A stretch of DNA of 64,000 bases from CAWIHS01 sp963836005. GTDB taxonomy: Bacteria; Pseudomonadota; Gammaproteobacteria; GRL18. Positions 11,169 to 19,345 of this stretch are shown here, one piece after another. Below the pieces are notes generated by a model, which saw only the letters and a program-made list of their open reading frames with translations, was not told where the DNA came from and searched no databases. The stretch is from positions 434,001-498,000 of the forward strand of contig CAWIHS010000006.1 in the NCBI GenBank assembly GCA_963836005.1, written 5' to 3'. Each line of letters begins with the position of its first letter. Positions within the stretch are counted from its first letter, which is position 1. A program made the position numbers and the translations under genes.

Positions 11169-12836
11169 CCTGCCATGACGTTCAGTCCAGCATAAAATCA
11201 CCTCAATTTTCGGTAATTTTCGTGCTACGCAGGTGCAGGCAATTCCATATACTTATCGCACCTCAAATTAACCTTAAATTTCTCCATTGCTTTAGCTAAA
11301 ATACGACTCCAACATTCATAATAACTCAACTGCGGCGCATTCACTTTTAGCTCATCAAAAAACTCAACCAGTCGAGTGTAAGCTAATTTTAATGTAGAGA
11401 TATCACCATGTGTGCTGGTGATCACCATTCTCTTTTGACGACTGTGTTCAGTTAAACGACCGACACTACTGAGCAACAAGGGGCGACTGGTAATCGCTTC
11501 ATGATGTTTATGAGGGATGGCTAAACGGACAAATAAGTTCCACCAATTACACACCAATGCAATTATACGAGCCATGAACTGACAGCTCTTTATTTTGTGC
11601 GTTGTATAACCACCCCAGCCCCATTGATTTTTTAATTCATCGAAATTATTTTCACAATCTGCCCGGTCACGGTAATGATGAAAAATGGTGACCAGATCGT
11701 CTTCTAAGTCAGTGATCAGAACAGAGTATTCATAAGCTCTTATGTCTTCAGGTCCATCAACCAATGCCAGCTGTTGTTGCAGTTGGTTGTTAGATTCAAA
11801 GCCAATAATATTGTCACTGGATAAGCGTCTTCTGACAATAACTACACGGCGTTCTTTTTCCCAGCCTTGCAACTGTATGTCATCCTCTTTTGCTTCCCAT
11901 TCCTTATTCAGGTAATACCATTCACCTAAACAATGATGCTTGTATATGAGCTCCTTAACATTTTTTGATTTTTTTAGTTTGAACAAATAATTTTGTTCGA
12001 GCTCTTCCAGTTGCGTCATTACGTTATCAGTTCCCCAGGCAATATCTCCTCGCACAAAGGACGGTTTTCCATTAGCAGGTAATCGATGTAGCAAAGAAAT
12101 TAAACCAGGCATTGAATGACATGAATTAGACTGATCACCTGCTTGAAATTCAACCTCTAATACCAGACGTAAGTTGGACATCATGTAAGTATGATAGGTA
12201 TGAGAAGGTCTTCCGGGTTTTTGTGGATTATAGCCAATCTTTGCTCCCTGCTGCTGACCATAAAGTGGTTTTACTGTGACATCAACATCTAAAATCCAGG
12301 GGGCTGTTAACAAGGGTTCATAACAGGATTGTAAATGATTCTGTAGCCACTCTATTCCTGCTTTTTCTTCAATTTTTTGTAAGCCTCTGCGAGCAGAATC
12401 ATCACTGACAACTTTGGTCATTCCCAATAATCTGGAATTCACTTGATCACTCATCAGGTTGGTGATATGAGCATAGCGTTTATGCCCTGATAAAATTGAC
12501 AGAAAGAGTGAACCCAGAATATTGACTTTTTTAGGAGCATTATTACTTCGATAAGACAATGGACAGTCTTTAACCCAAGGATCAAAACGGCCTCCTAACT
12601 TCAAAAACTGGATAAAAAATGGCAGCTGGCCCATGGGGGTTACAGCAGCACTAGAATCCCATTCAATATGGAGTTTTCCAGCAAAAGTATCCACTTCAAC
12701 TGCTTCAGACAGCGGATTTCTGCTAACAGGGAGTTGTTCACCCGTTGGGTGATCGGATTCTGGTGGAAGTACCATCAATTTGTCCTTAATTTCAAATACT
12801 TGACATTTTAGACCATTTTGAACTGATTAAAATAGG
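11169..12836 (-). mobile_element. IS1380-family-like insertion sequence
   Basis: The proposed ends begin with CCT on both strands (CCTGCCATGACG at the left, CCTATTTTAATCAG read inward from the right), as in IS1380 elements. The resulting 1,668-bp length is normal for the family. The ends match each other only weakly. The flanks are family A unit sequence (GTGGAGCAC on the left, TTCATCAGTGCCTGC on the right), so the insertion into a repeat is clear. I could not resolve a target duplication. Confidence 0.7.
11225..12775 (-). CDS. IS1380-type DDE transposase
   Basis: A 516-residue intact transposase. The first catalytic Asp lies in ILDVDVTVKPLYGQQQG, followed by GYNPQKPGRPSHTYH, a strong signature of IS1380 transposases. 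The second Asp is in FVRGDIAWGTD and the Glu in YRDRADCENNFDELK. The ATG at 12775 has AAGGA six bases upstream; a TTG one codon earlier is less likely. The reading frame is undamaged, so the element may still be active. The gene is AT-richer than the exported genes to its left. It is the only apparently complete transposase in the window and could in principle act on related ends, but the MITE ends here do not resemble its own ends. Confidence 0.9.
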   Translation of the reverse strand: MVLPPESDHPTGEQLPVSRNPLSEAVEVDTFAGKLHIEWDSSAAVTPMGQLPFFIQFLKLGGRFDPWVKDCPLSYRSNNAPKKVNILGSLFLSILSGHKRYAHITNLMSDQVNSRLLGMTKVVSDDSARRGLQKIEEKAGIEWLQNHLQSCYEPLLTAPWILDVDVTVKPLYGQQQGAKIGYNPQKPGRPSHTYHTYMMSNLRLVLEVEFQAGDQSNSCHSMPGLISLLHRLPANGKPSFVRGDIAWGTDNVMTQLEELEQNYLFKLKKSKNVKELIYKHHCLGEWYYLNKEWEAKEDDIQLQGWEKERRVVIVRRRLSSDNIIGFESNNQLQQQLALVDGPEDIRAYEYSVLITDLEDDLVTIFHHYRDRADCENNFDELKNQWGWGGYTTHKIKSCQFMARIIALVCNWWNLFVRLAIPHKHHEAITSRPLLLSSVGRLTEHSRQKRMVITSTHGDISTLKLAYTRLVEFFDELKVNAPQLSYYECWSRILAKAMEKFKVNLRCDKYMELPAPA

Positions 12837-13979
12837 TTTATGCATTCTTCATCAGTGCCTGCTGTATAGAAAAAGGTTTCAGCCGCTCTAATTACGTCGA
12901 GTGACGCTAATCTCTATACACTCTATTCCTTCCCCTTTTCAGGGGGAAGGTGAGGATGGGGGTTAGAATGATGTCCATCCTGAACAGTGAACAGAGCAAC
13001 TGAATGATCACATTTGATGACAGTCAGCATTCAGAACTTCAGTCATTAAGCGGCTATTACCGTACCCCCATCCCAGCCTTCCCCCTCAGAGGGGGAAGGA
13101 GCAGTAAAATGCAGACCAGCCTTTCCGCTGAGAGGGTGAAGTGTCAGTGCTTAAATGAAATCAAGTACGCAATAATGTGAAGCACCTTTATGGATTCTTC
13201 ATCAGTGCCTGCTGTATAGAAAAAGATTTCAGCCGCTCTAATTACGTCGAATAAGATATCATTTTATGCGCAGTACGTTCCTTCCCCTTTTCAGGGGGAA
13301 GGTTAGGATGGGGGTTAGAATGATGTCTCATCCTGAACAGTGAACAGAGCAACTGAATGATCACATCAGATGACAGTCAGCATTCAGAACTTCAGTCATT
13401 AAGCGGCTATAATCTTACCCCCATCCCAGCCTTCCCCCTCAGAGGGGGAAGGAGCAGTAAAATGCGGACCAGCCTTTCCGCTCAGAGGGTGAAGGGGCAG
13501 TGCTTAAATGAAATCAAGTACGCAATAATGTGAAGCACCTTTATGGATTCTTCATCAGTGCCTGCTGTATAGAAAAAGGTTTCAGCCGCTCTAATTACGT
13601 CGAATAAGATAATCATTTATGCGCAGTCTATTCCTTCCCCTTTTCAGGGGGAAGGCCAGGATGGGGGTCAGAATGATGTCTCATGCTGAACAGTGAACAG
13701 AGCAACTGAATGATCACAGTAGATGACAGTCAGCCTTCAGAACTTCAGTCATTAAGCCGCTATTACCTTACCCCCATCCCAGCCTTCCCCCTCAGAGGGG
13801 GAAGGAGCAGTAAAATGCAGACCAACTTTTCCGCTCTGAGGGGAAGGAGCAGTAAAATGCAGACCAACTTTTCCGCTCAGAGGGGGAAGGGGTAGAACTT
13901 AAAAGAAATCAAGCCCGTAAAAATGTGGAGCAGCAGATTTTTCTACCCTGTTTTGTGAACCAGTTCCGCAAAGTAACAC

Positions 13980-13990
13980 TTTGTTACAAA
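13980..13990. promoter_or_regulatory. GTTACA-type motif upstream of paralogue 1
   Basis: The stretch contains TTTGTTACAAA, reverse complement TTTGTAACAAA, about 95 bp before the ATG at 14083. It resembles the motif repeated upstream of the genes at 14898 and 16134. GTAACA is the core of enterobacterial OmpR half-sites, and an OmpR-type regulator lies at 21906. The link is an inference. Confidence 0.3.
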
Positions 13991-14082
13991 ACAGCCCTTG
14001 CAGAAATAATTGGGTAACAGTCGTTGCCTATGATTGGTCTCACTGAATAAATCATTTTAATTTATATTTGAGGTCAAATAGT

Positions 14083-14598
14083 ATGCAAAAACTTTTACTG
14101 TCAGCACTTGTTTCTTTGTCGGTTGTTTCTATTCCGGCGTTTGCTCACCATCCTGCGGCAGACAACCTGGATGAAGAAACCTGGGAAATGATTGACAGCA
14201 ATCTTGAAGATGCCGATTCACCGCATCTGGATATGGAGTTTGATGATATGGGTTCAGTCACCACCAATATGCGTGACGAGACCAGTGTGCCGGTGTTATA
14301 TCCTGCCTTTGAAGTGGATATCAGTGAAGATATGTTTGTTAACCCGGAAGTCTTCACTGCCCGGACCGGTGGTATGGAATTTGTGGACGAAAACGAAGAC
14401 GGTATTGTTGATGTAGCCCAGGACAGTGCATCGTTTGAATCGCTGCAGGTCGGCGCCTTTGAAGATTCTAACAGCGACACCATCCACGACGCGTTCCAGA
14501 CCTCTGATTTCTACGAATGGGCTGAAATGGACAATTTCGTGGATGTCAACGGCGATGGTCTGTCGGATAACTATGTCAATGATCCGTGGGCAGAGTAG
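14083..14598 (+). CDS. Exported acidic protein with calcium-loop motifs (HHP paralogue 1)
   Basis: A 171-residue protein. The ATG at 14083 follows GAGGT with eight bases between, the same layout as the paralogues at 14898 and 16134. A signal peptide ends at PAFA and the mature protein starts HHPAADNLDEETWEMIDSNL, then DADSPH and DDMGS. This N-terminal block is shared by all three paralogues. The C-terminal half has three acidic loops (DENEDGIVD, EDSNSDTIHD, DVNGDGLSD) that resemble EF-hand or thrombospondin type 3 calcium sites. No catalytic motif is seen. A role in calcium-dependent surface assembly or adhesion is an inference. The mature N-terminus HH could also bind metal. Confidence 0.85.
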   Translation: MQKLLLSALVSLSVVSIPAFAHHPAADNLDEETWEMIDSNLEDADSPHLDMEFDDMGSVTTNMRDETSVPVLYPAFEVDISEDMFVNPEVFTARTGGMEFVDENEDGIVDVAQDSASFESLQVGAFEDSNSDTIHDAFQTSDFYEWAEMDNFVDVNGDGLSDNYVNDPWAE

Positions 14599-14627
14599 GT
14601 CGTCAGTCTGAATAATATTTGAAAAAA

Positions 14628-14755
14628 TACCCCCATCCCAGCCTTCCCCCTCAGAGGGGGAAGGAGCAGTAAAATGCAGACCAACTTTTCCGCTCTGAGG
14701 GGGAAGGGGCAGTAAAATGCAGACCAGCTTTCCGCTCAGAGCGGGGAGGAACTAT
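14628..14755 (+). repeat. Family A right-arm fragment
   Basis: ACCCCCATCCCAGCC and the CCTTCCCCCT/AGGGGGAAGG hairpin are followed by two submodules with CAGTAAAATGCAGACC. The left arm and spacer are missing. It lies directly after the stop of the gene ending at 14598 and may serve as a transcript-end hairpin. Confidence 0.75.
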
Positions 14756-14786
14756 CACCTGAAGTTTTGCTTATATGTCTATTGGT

Positions 14787-14805
14787 GAAACAATTTGTAA
14801 CAATT
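14787..14805 (+). promoter_or_regulatory. Shared upstream motif of paralogue 2
   Basis: GAAACAATTTGTAACAATT is identical to 16021-16039 upstream of paralogue 3. Similarity continues for about 50 bp after it in both places (AGAGAAA, then AATAC, then GTATG and TTAAG). This suggests a common promoter with an activator site. TTTGTAACAAT resembles an OmpR half-site. Confidence 0.5.
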
Positions 14806-14897
14806 ATGTGCTTAGAGAAATATTTGGGAAATACCCATGCCGTATGATTAAGTTAACTAGAGAGTGTAGTTTAAATTTAATATTGAGGTGAATAGAG

Positions 14898-15716
14898 ATG
14901 AAAAAATTATTATTAGCGGTAGTGGTTTCGGTAGCGGTGACTGCGAGTCCAGCTTTTGCACATCATCCTACTTTTGAGAACGAAAATATAGCTGATGAAA
15001 CCGCTGAAAGGATCAATGACAACCTGGAAGCTGTCGATTCACCTCATCTGTTGCTCGATTTATCCCTTATGGGAGGTACATCAAGTGATATGGATGCGGG
15101 TTCAGATGACCCCATGAGTCAGCCTACTGACGCTGATCTGGACAGGATTCAGGGCGGTGAGCAAACCAGCGATGGTGTGGAAAATGAACCGCAAGATGCC
15201 GGTGAAGAAAATGAACCGGCAGATGTCGGTGAGGAAAATCATGCAGGTTATTATGTGAATCAGGAAACAAATTACAGGCCAGGTGTTGCTGCGGATGAAG
15301 ATCTTAATCCGGAGCAAACCGAAACAAATTTCCGGGCTGAAGTGTCTACCCCTTCAGCTGTAGACGAGGAAGGTGTTGTTAAGCTGTATGCAGGCGATAG
15401 AGTGAGAATTGCCTCTGAATTAATGGTTGATGAACAAGATGTCGGCAAAACCGCTGAATGTCTGGCCGTAGCTCAAGCCCAGCAAGAGGCTGAAGGACCG
15501 GCTTTCACTTTCATGCTGGCCGAGAATGGCTGGGAAGAATGGGATGGCAATTTTGATGAGCTGACCGGCGCGAAGTGTGAACTGGGCGAAAACCATAAAA
15601 TCACTGCGTATGAGGGTGAAGTGGTTCGCGGAGAATTTGCATTCTATTTCGGTTATCAGTTTCAAAATGGAGAAATTGTGGTCAATCCTGAGCCATTGAA
15701 ATTCACAGTTAATTAA
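14898..15716 (+). CDS. Exported acidic protein (HHP paralogue 2)
   Basis: A 272-residue protein with a signal peptide ending SPAFA and a mature start HHPTFENEN. The shared block continues with NDNLEAVDSPH and a Met/Asp/Ser-rich stretch, then DADLDRIQGGEQ, which matches paralogue 3. A Glu-rich repeat (ENEPQDAGEENEPADVGEEN) forms a linker at about residues 95-116. The C-terminal 105 residues (GDRVRIASELMVDEQDVGK, W..WDGNFDELTG, FGYQFQNGEIV) form a domain that recurs at the end of paralogue 3. I know similar C-terminal domains from large surface proteins of filamentous sulfur bacteria, but I recall no assigned function. The ribosome binding site is GAGGT. A terminator follows the gene. Confidence 0.85.
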   Translation: MKKLLLAVVVSVAVTASPAFAHHPTFENENIADETAERINDNLEAVDSPHLLLDLSLMGGTSSDMDAGSDDPMSQPTDADLDRIQGGEQTSDGVENEPQDAGEENEPADVGEENHAGYYVNQETNYRPGVAADEDLNPEQTETNFRAEVSTPSAVDEEGVVKLYAGDRVRIASELMVDEQDVGKTAECLAVAQAQQEAEGPAFTFMLAENGWEEWDGNFDELTGAKCELGENHKITAYEGEVVRGEFAFYFGYQFQNGEIVVNPEPLKFTVN

Positions 15717-15734
15717 AAGAGCAGTTGAGTTCGG

Positions 15735-15786
15735 CTCACCATTCTTAAATGTTGCAGCAAGCATTGACTGAATGGTGAGTTTTTTT
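15735..15786 (+). terminator. Terminator after paralogue 2
   Basis: CTCACCATTC and GAATGGTGAG form a 10-bp perfect stem around a 25-base loop and are followed by seven T bases. Confidence 0.8.
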
Positions 15787-15802
15787 ACATTAAATAACTG
15801 CG

Positions 15803-15979
15803 CCTTCCCCCGCTGAGGGGGAAGGTTGGGATGGGGGTAACGTCGTAGTATCTTAGTATTGAGGTTCTGGAGCCTGATTATCATCGAATGTGATCATTAA
15901 GTCTTGCTCCAGTTAACTGTTCAACCTGAGTCATCATTCTGACCCCCATCCTTGCCTTCCCGCTTAAATGGGGAAGGAA
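15803..15979 (-). repeat. Family A core in reverse orientation
   Basis: Both inverted arms are present. The spacer, read on the minus strand, gives CAGAATGATG, GAACAG, TGGAGCAAGAC and AATGATCAC, the same order as in the plus-strand units. Occurrence in both orientations shows that the element has moved or been inverted rather than only duplicated in tandem. Confidence 0.8.
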
Positions 15980-15989
15980 TTGACCGCTG

Positions 15990-16001
15990 CCCCCCCCCCC
16001 C
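15990..16001 (+). repeat. Poly-C tract of 12
   Basis: Twelve consecutive C bases lie 20 bp before the shared promoter motif of paralogue 3. Such tracts change length by slippage. Position upstream of a promoter could affect expression of the gene at 16134. Confidence 0.8.
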
Positions 16002-16020
16002 AGATTTAAACGTTCACTAA

Positions 16021-16039
16021 GAAACAATTTGTAACAATT
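16021..16039 (+). promoter_or_regulatory. Shared upstream motif of paralogue 3
   Basis: Identical 19-base motif to 14787-14805, again about 95-110 bp before the start codon. See that entry for the extended similarity. Confidence 0.5.
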
Positions 16040-16133
16040 CTGAGCTGAGAGAAACATTCAGGTAATACTGCTTTTGTATGCTGTAATTAAGTAGATATTT
16101 TTATATGTTAATTAATTTCTGAGGTAAATAGTG

Positions 16134-17483
16134 ATGAATAAACTTTTATTAGCGGTAGTGGTTTCGGTAGCGGTGACTTCGACTCCAGCCTTTGCACATC
16201 ATCCCGCGGCAGACAATGAAAACTTGCCAGATGGTACCTGGGAAATGATCGATGCTAATCTGCTGGCTGCGGATTCTCCGCATTATTATATGACTGATGA
16301 TGATATGGGTTCAGATAGTGCGGGTTCAGACGGCATGAGTCAGACTGGCGATGCGGATCTGCAGCGGATCGAAGGCGGTGAGCAGGCCAGCGAACAAAGC
16401 AAAGAAAGTGCGGGTCAGGACGATGATGACGTTGATGACAGCGAAGCAGGCAGTCAGCCGCCGTATGGCAATGGGAACCAGTACCAGCAGGCTTCGAGTC
16501 TGGTAGATCCTGATACCAGCATAGCACTGTCTAATGAGGAGGCTGCAGATCTCGAGTACATGCGTGAAGAAGAAAAGCTGGCCCGGGATGTCTATTTGAA
16601 ACTCTACGATACATGGGGAAGCAGAATTTTTAAGAATATTGCTAATGCTGAGCAGAATCATATGGACAGGGTCAAGGCGATGCTGGATGCTTATGAGATA
16701 GCCGATCCTGCCCTGGCTGAGAAAGGAAGTTTTGCAGATCAGGATCTGCAGGATCTGTATGACTATTTGGTGGCAAAGGGCGAAGAGTCATTGATGGAAG
16801 CTCTGAAAGTCGGCCTGTATATTGAAGAAATAGATATTGATGATTTACAAACTGCCATTAGTCAAACAGATAATCCTGCCATTGTTCACTTATATACCAC
16901 TTTATTGAATGGTTCCTATAGCCATTTAAGGGCCTTTACCAGCCAGCTTGCGAACCTGGGGCTGGATTATGAACCTGAACTGTTGACGGATGAAGAGCTT
17001 GAAAGTATTTTGGACGGTGAGGAATTATCACCTGAATTTATACCGGCCGCAGCCGTAGATAAAAATCTCAATGCATGGGGTACCCGTTCGCGTTTCAGCT
17101 ATACTATGGCTGGCCGTTCAGGCAACAGAGGCAATAATGCTGAATTTGGTCAGGGCGATCGCGTAAAACTAGCCGCCCATATTATTCCTGATGAAGAGGA
17201 TGTCGGGGAGGTTGCCGAGTCTCTGATAGTGGCCCAGTATGAAAGCGAAAAGGGCGAGCAGGCAACTTTGATGCGTACCAGGAATAGCTGGGCATTATGG
17301 GATGGTGATATTGAGACCCTGACCAGTGCCGATGAGCGTAAACTGAGAGCCGTTCAGGAAATCAAAGTGTTTGAAGGTGAATTAACTGGAGCGCCCGGAC
17401 AATTTACCATTTTTGTCGCTTACCGGCTTAAAGATGGAAGGATCGTCTATAGCGGTAAGCCTATGGGATTCAGGGTTGAATAA
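16134..17483 (+). CDS. Exported DUF2202 ferritin-like protein (HHP paralogue 3)
   Basis: A 449-residue protein. The ATG at 16134 lies eight bases after GAGGT; a GTG just upstream is less likely. The signal peptide ends TPAFA and the mature protein starts HHPAADNEN, followed by the shared DGTWEMIDANL and DADLQRIEGGEQ blocks. Residues about 138-293 are a DUF2202 domain with ferritin-like metal-ligand positions: MREEEKLARDVY, AEQNHMDR, LYIEEIDIDDL and SYSHLRAF. Residues about 340-449 match the C-terminal domain of paralogue 2 (DEEDVGE, WALWDGD, YRLKDGRIVYSG). The protein thus joins the HHP N-terminus, a probable four-helix di-metal bundle and a beta-rich C-terminal domain. Substrate and metal are unknown. 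A second DUF2202 protein is encoded at 19888-20670. Confidence 0.88.
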   Translation: MNKLLLAVVVSVAVTSTPAFAHHPAADNENLPDGTWEMIDANLLAADSPHYYMTDDDMGSDSAGSDGMSQTGDADLQRIEGGEQASEQSKESAGQDDDDVDDSEAGSQPPYGNGNQYQQASSLVDPDTSIALSNEEAADLEYMREEEKLARDVYLKLYDTWGSRIFKNIANAEQNHMDRVKAMLDAYEIADPALAEKGSFADQDLQDLYDYLVAKGEESLMEALKVGLYIEEIDIDDLQTAISQTDNPAIVHLYTTLLNGSYSHLRAFTSQLANLGLDYEPELLTDEELESILDGEELSPEFIPAAAVDKNLNAWGTRSRFSYTMAGRSGNRGNNAEFGQGDRVKLAAHIIPDEEDVGEVAESLIVAQYESEKGEQATLMRTRNSWALWDGDIETLTSADERKLRAVQEIKVFEGELTGAPGQFTIFVAYRLKDGRIVYSGKPMGFRVE

Positions 17484-17498
17484 ATTTATGCTCCGACT

Positions 17499-17537
17499 CA
17501 CCATTCTGTTCAATGTGGATTGTATTGCAGAATGGTG
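17499..17537 (+). terminator. Hairpin after paralogue 3
   Basis: CACCATTCTG and CAGAATGGTG form a 10-bp perfect stem. The arms resemble those of the terminator at 15735-15786. The run after it (GGGTGTTT) is weak, so termination may be partial. Confidence 0.6.
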
Positions 17538-17625
17538 GGGTGTTTAAGCCTAGAATTAGATGCTTCGAAACTATTGTTCAGGCAACCCGTAAGTAAAGGA
17601 GGATCATTCAATTTCAGGATGATTT

Positions 17626-17710
17626 GTAACTTCTCAATAAGTCCATACAGTTTAAGTTCCTTCCCCCTGATAGGGGGAGAGGATCTTGCTCGGAATTATT
17701 GAAAAGTTAC
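17626..17710. repeat. Family B MITE-like element, short copy
   Basis: The left end GTAACTTCTCAATAAGTCC matches 5325, and the right end ATTATTGAAAAGTTAC is a diverged version of the right end at 5481. Only one arm pair lies between. Length is 85 bp. Confidence 0.7.
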
Positions 17711-17923
17711 GATGATTTCGTTTAACAGAGGAAAGATATGATATTTTATGTTCTTCTTTGCTCGATATTATTTTCTCAGTAAGCAAACTTTAACTGAGCA
17801 GTTGTTCTGGTTTAAGCCTGGAAAGGGAAATAATGAACAAATAGCATGTGCTCTTATGGATACCATGAATTTAATGACATGCATGACTTTTAAACTTAAG
17901 CACGTTCGCAGGACCCACAGCTA
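17711..17923. other. Intergenic stretch before the Pro/Arg-rich gene
   Basis: About 210 bases with no supportable gene. It presumably holds the promoter of the two-gene unit starting at 17924; no convincing -35/-10 pair was picked out. Confidence 0.4.
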
Positions 17924-18277
17924 ATGTTACAGCGCCTATGGATTAAATTGATTATTATATGTATCATGAGCTGCATGGGCATAAAACTGTCAGTATCCAG
18001 TGATTTTGGCAGTAACGACCCTCTAAGCCAGAACGATAACCTTGTTGATCAGCCTGTCGTGACCCCTGATGCTGAAAATACGGGTTTGCAAGTGTCCGCT
18101 ACCCGTTATGGCATGGGTTATGAACTGCGCATGGAACAAGCTCAACAGCGTGCTGATATTGAACGTGTGAACAAGGCCGAGAAAGCCCAAAGACCGGTTC
18201 GTCCTGAACGCCCCGAAAGATTTAACAGGCCTGACAGGCCGCAGCGCCCTGAACGCCCCAATCGTCCCGGCCGATAA
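17924..18277 (+). CDS. Small exported Pro/Arg-rich protein
   Basis: A 117-residue protein with an N-terminal hydrophobic segment (LIIICIMSCMGIKL), probably a signal peptide. The middle has GMGYELRMEQAQQRADIERV. The C-terminal 35 residues are a basic repeat of RPERP, RPDRP and RPERPNRPGR units. I do not recognise it. The stop is six bases before the ATG of the outer-membrane barrel gene, so the two are probably co-transcribed. A periplasmic partner of the barrel, with the RPxRP tail binding acidic surfaces such as the Asp/Glu-rich neighbours, is only a guess. Confidence 0.7.
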   Translation: MLQRLWIKLIIICIMSCMGIKLSVSSDFGSNDPLSQNDNLVDQPVVTPDAENTGLQVSATRYGMGYELRMEQAQQRADIERVNKAEKAQRPVRPERPERFNRPDRPQRPERPNRPGR

Positions 18278-18283
18278 GGTAAG

Positions 18284-19339
18284 ATGTTGAAATACCTGTC
18301 CAGTAGTGCTTTTTTTTCAATTTATTGTTGCATGTCATCCAGTGCCTATGGTTTCGAATGGCATCAGAATGATCTGAAAGTTATTCTGGGTGCGGATTAT
18401 AGCAGCGGAAAATACGGTCTGGATGAGTCAACAGACATGTTATATATTCCTCTGGAAATCAAATATCGTGCTTTTCCCTGGCAATTTAGCGCGACCATTC
18501 CCTATCTCAGAATAACAGGTCCTGGCGGAGTCGTAGGCGGTGGGGGCGGCGGCGTTATTCCCCTTGGTGACGGAAGTTCCAGCGCCGGTGGCGGTGCTTC
18601 GGGCGGTGGCGGTGCTTCGAGCACAGGCAGTGTTGCAGTCAGAAGCGTAAATGGAGATACCTCCGGCAATGGACAGGGATCCGGCAATGGACAGGGATCT
18701 GGCAATGGTCAGGGGCCCGGCAATGGACAGGGGCCCGGCAATGGTCAGGGACCCGGCAATGGTCAGGGGCCAGGCAATGGACAGGGGCCCGGTCATGGAC
18801 AGGGACCCGGTCATTCAGGCAGCCCGAAAATATATACCGAGCAGGGGCTTGGAGATATCCTGCTGGAAACCAGTTTTTCTGTGGATATGGTTTATGAAAT
18901 GCCCTTTTATGCCGATCTGGGGGCTATTTTAAAAGTGCCTACCGCGGATAAAAACAAGGGGCTGGGTACCGGAGAATTTGATTTTGCCCTGCAGCTTGAT
19001 GTGTCAAAAATATTTTATTCAAATAGCCAGATAGAAACAATGCCCTTTGCAACCCTGCGTTACCGCTTTATGGGCGATCCCGAAGAGATTGATTTTAATA
19101 ATGTCTGGTATTCATCCATAGGGGTTGATGTCAAGTTTGGTACATCTTCTCATGTGGGGGTCAGTTATGATTATCGACAGGCCATTACCTCTGAATCATC
19201 CAATGTGAGCGAAGCGCTGCTCTATTATGATTATACGTTGAATAAAAACTGGTCTTTCAGTGCTTATGGGGTGAAAGGATTTGCCGATGGAAGCCCTGAT
19301 CAGGCTGTTGGTTTACAGCTGAAGTTTATCCCCGATTAG
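18284..19339 (+). CDS. Outer-membrane beta-barrel with Gly-rich GNGQGP insertion
   Basis: A 351-residue protein. An AAGGT site precedes the ATG, and the signal peptide ends SSAYG. The N-terminal strands (WHQNDLKVILGADYSSG, YIPLEIKYRAFPWQFSATIPY) and the C-terminal strands with alternating aromatic residues, ending VGLQLKFIPD, are typical of a transporter-like barrel. Residues about 84-180 are inserted. They hold poly-Gly runs, then an array of GNGQGP hexapeptides. The insertion falls where an outer loop would be, so the Gly-rich segment probably faces outside. The family is unknown to me; it loosely resembles MetA-pathway or DUF3187-like barrels. Co-transcription with the upstream Pro/Arg-rich gene is likely. 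It converges on the gene at 19346. Confidence 0.8.
   Translation: MLKYLSSSAFFSIYCCMSSSAYGFEWHQNDLKVILGADYSSGKYGLDESTDMLYIPLEIKYRAFPWQFSATIPYLRITGPGGVVGGGGGGVIPLGDGSSSAGGGASGGGGASSTGSVAVRSVNGDTSGNGQGSGNGQGSGNGQGPGNGQGPGNGQGPGNGQGPGNGQGPGHGQGPGHSGSPKIYTEQGLGDILLETSFSVDMVYEMPFYADLGAILKVPTADKNKGLGTGEFDFALQLDVSKIFYSNSQIETMPFATLRYRFMGDPEEIDFNNVWYSSIGVDVKFGTSSHVGVSYDYRQAITSESSNVSEALLYYDYTLNKNWSFSAYGVKGFADGSPDQAVGLQLKFIPD
18665..18808 (+). repeat. 18-bp tandem repeat in the barrel gene
   Basis: Eight full units of the type GGCAATGGACAGGGACCC are followed by a partial ninth. Each encodes Gly-Asn-Gly-Gln-Gly-Pro or Ser. As the unit is a multiple of three, copy-number changes keep the frame and would vary loop length. 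Confidence 0.9.
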
Positions 19340-19345
19340 CAGCCA

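Larger units (their letters stand above)
9755..13935 (+). repeat. Tandem array of family A units (about 350 bp each)
   Basis: Seven units can be followed, starting at about 9755 (5'-truncated), 10061, 10455, 10804, 12876, 13226 and 13579. Complete units are 349-353 bp apart. The 10061 unit is longer because a submodule of about 45 bp (CAGTAAAATGCAGACC and a CCGCTCAGAGGGGGAAGG arm) is duplicated. Each unit holds a TTTCAGCCGCTCTAATTAC head, the two inverted arms, the conserved spacer with GATCACAGCAGATGACAG, and a tail ending CTGCTGTATAGAAAAAG. The fourth unit is split by the IS at 11169-12836. Short open frames inside units are not genes. Confidence 0.9.

Noticed and set aside
10173..13895. 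Short open frames inside the family A repeat units
   Set aside because: They recur with the repeat, start at random positions and encode low-complexity hairpin sequence.
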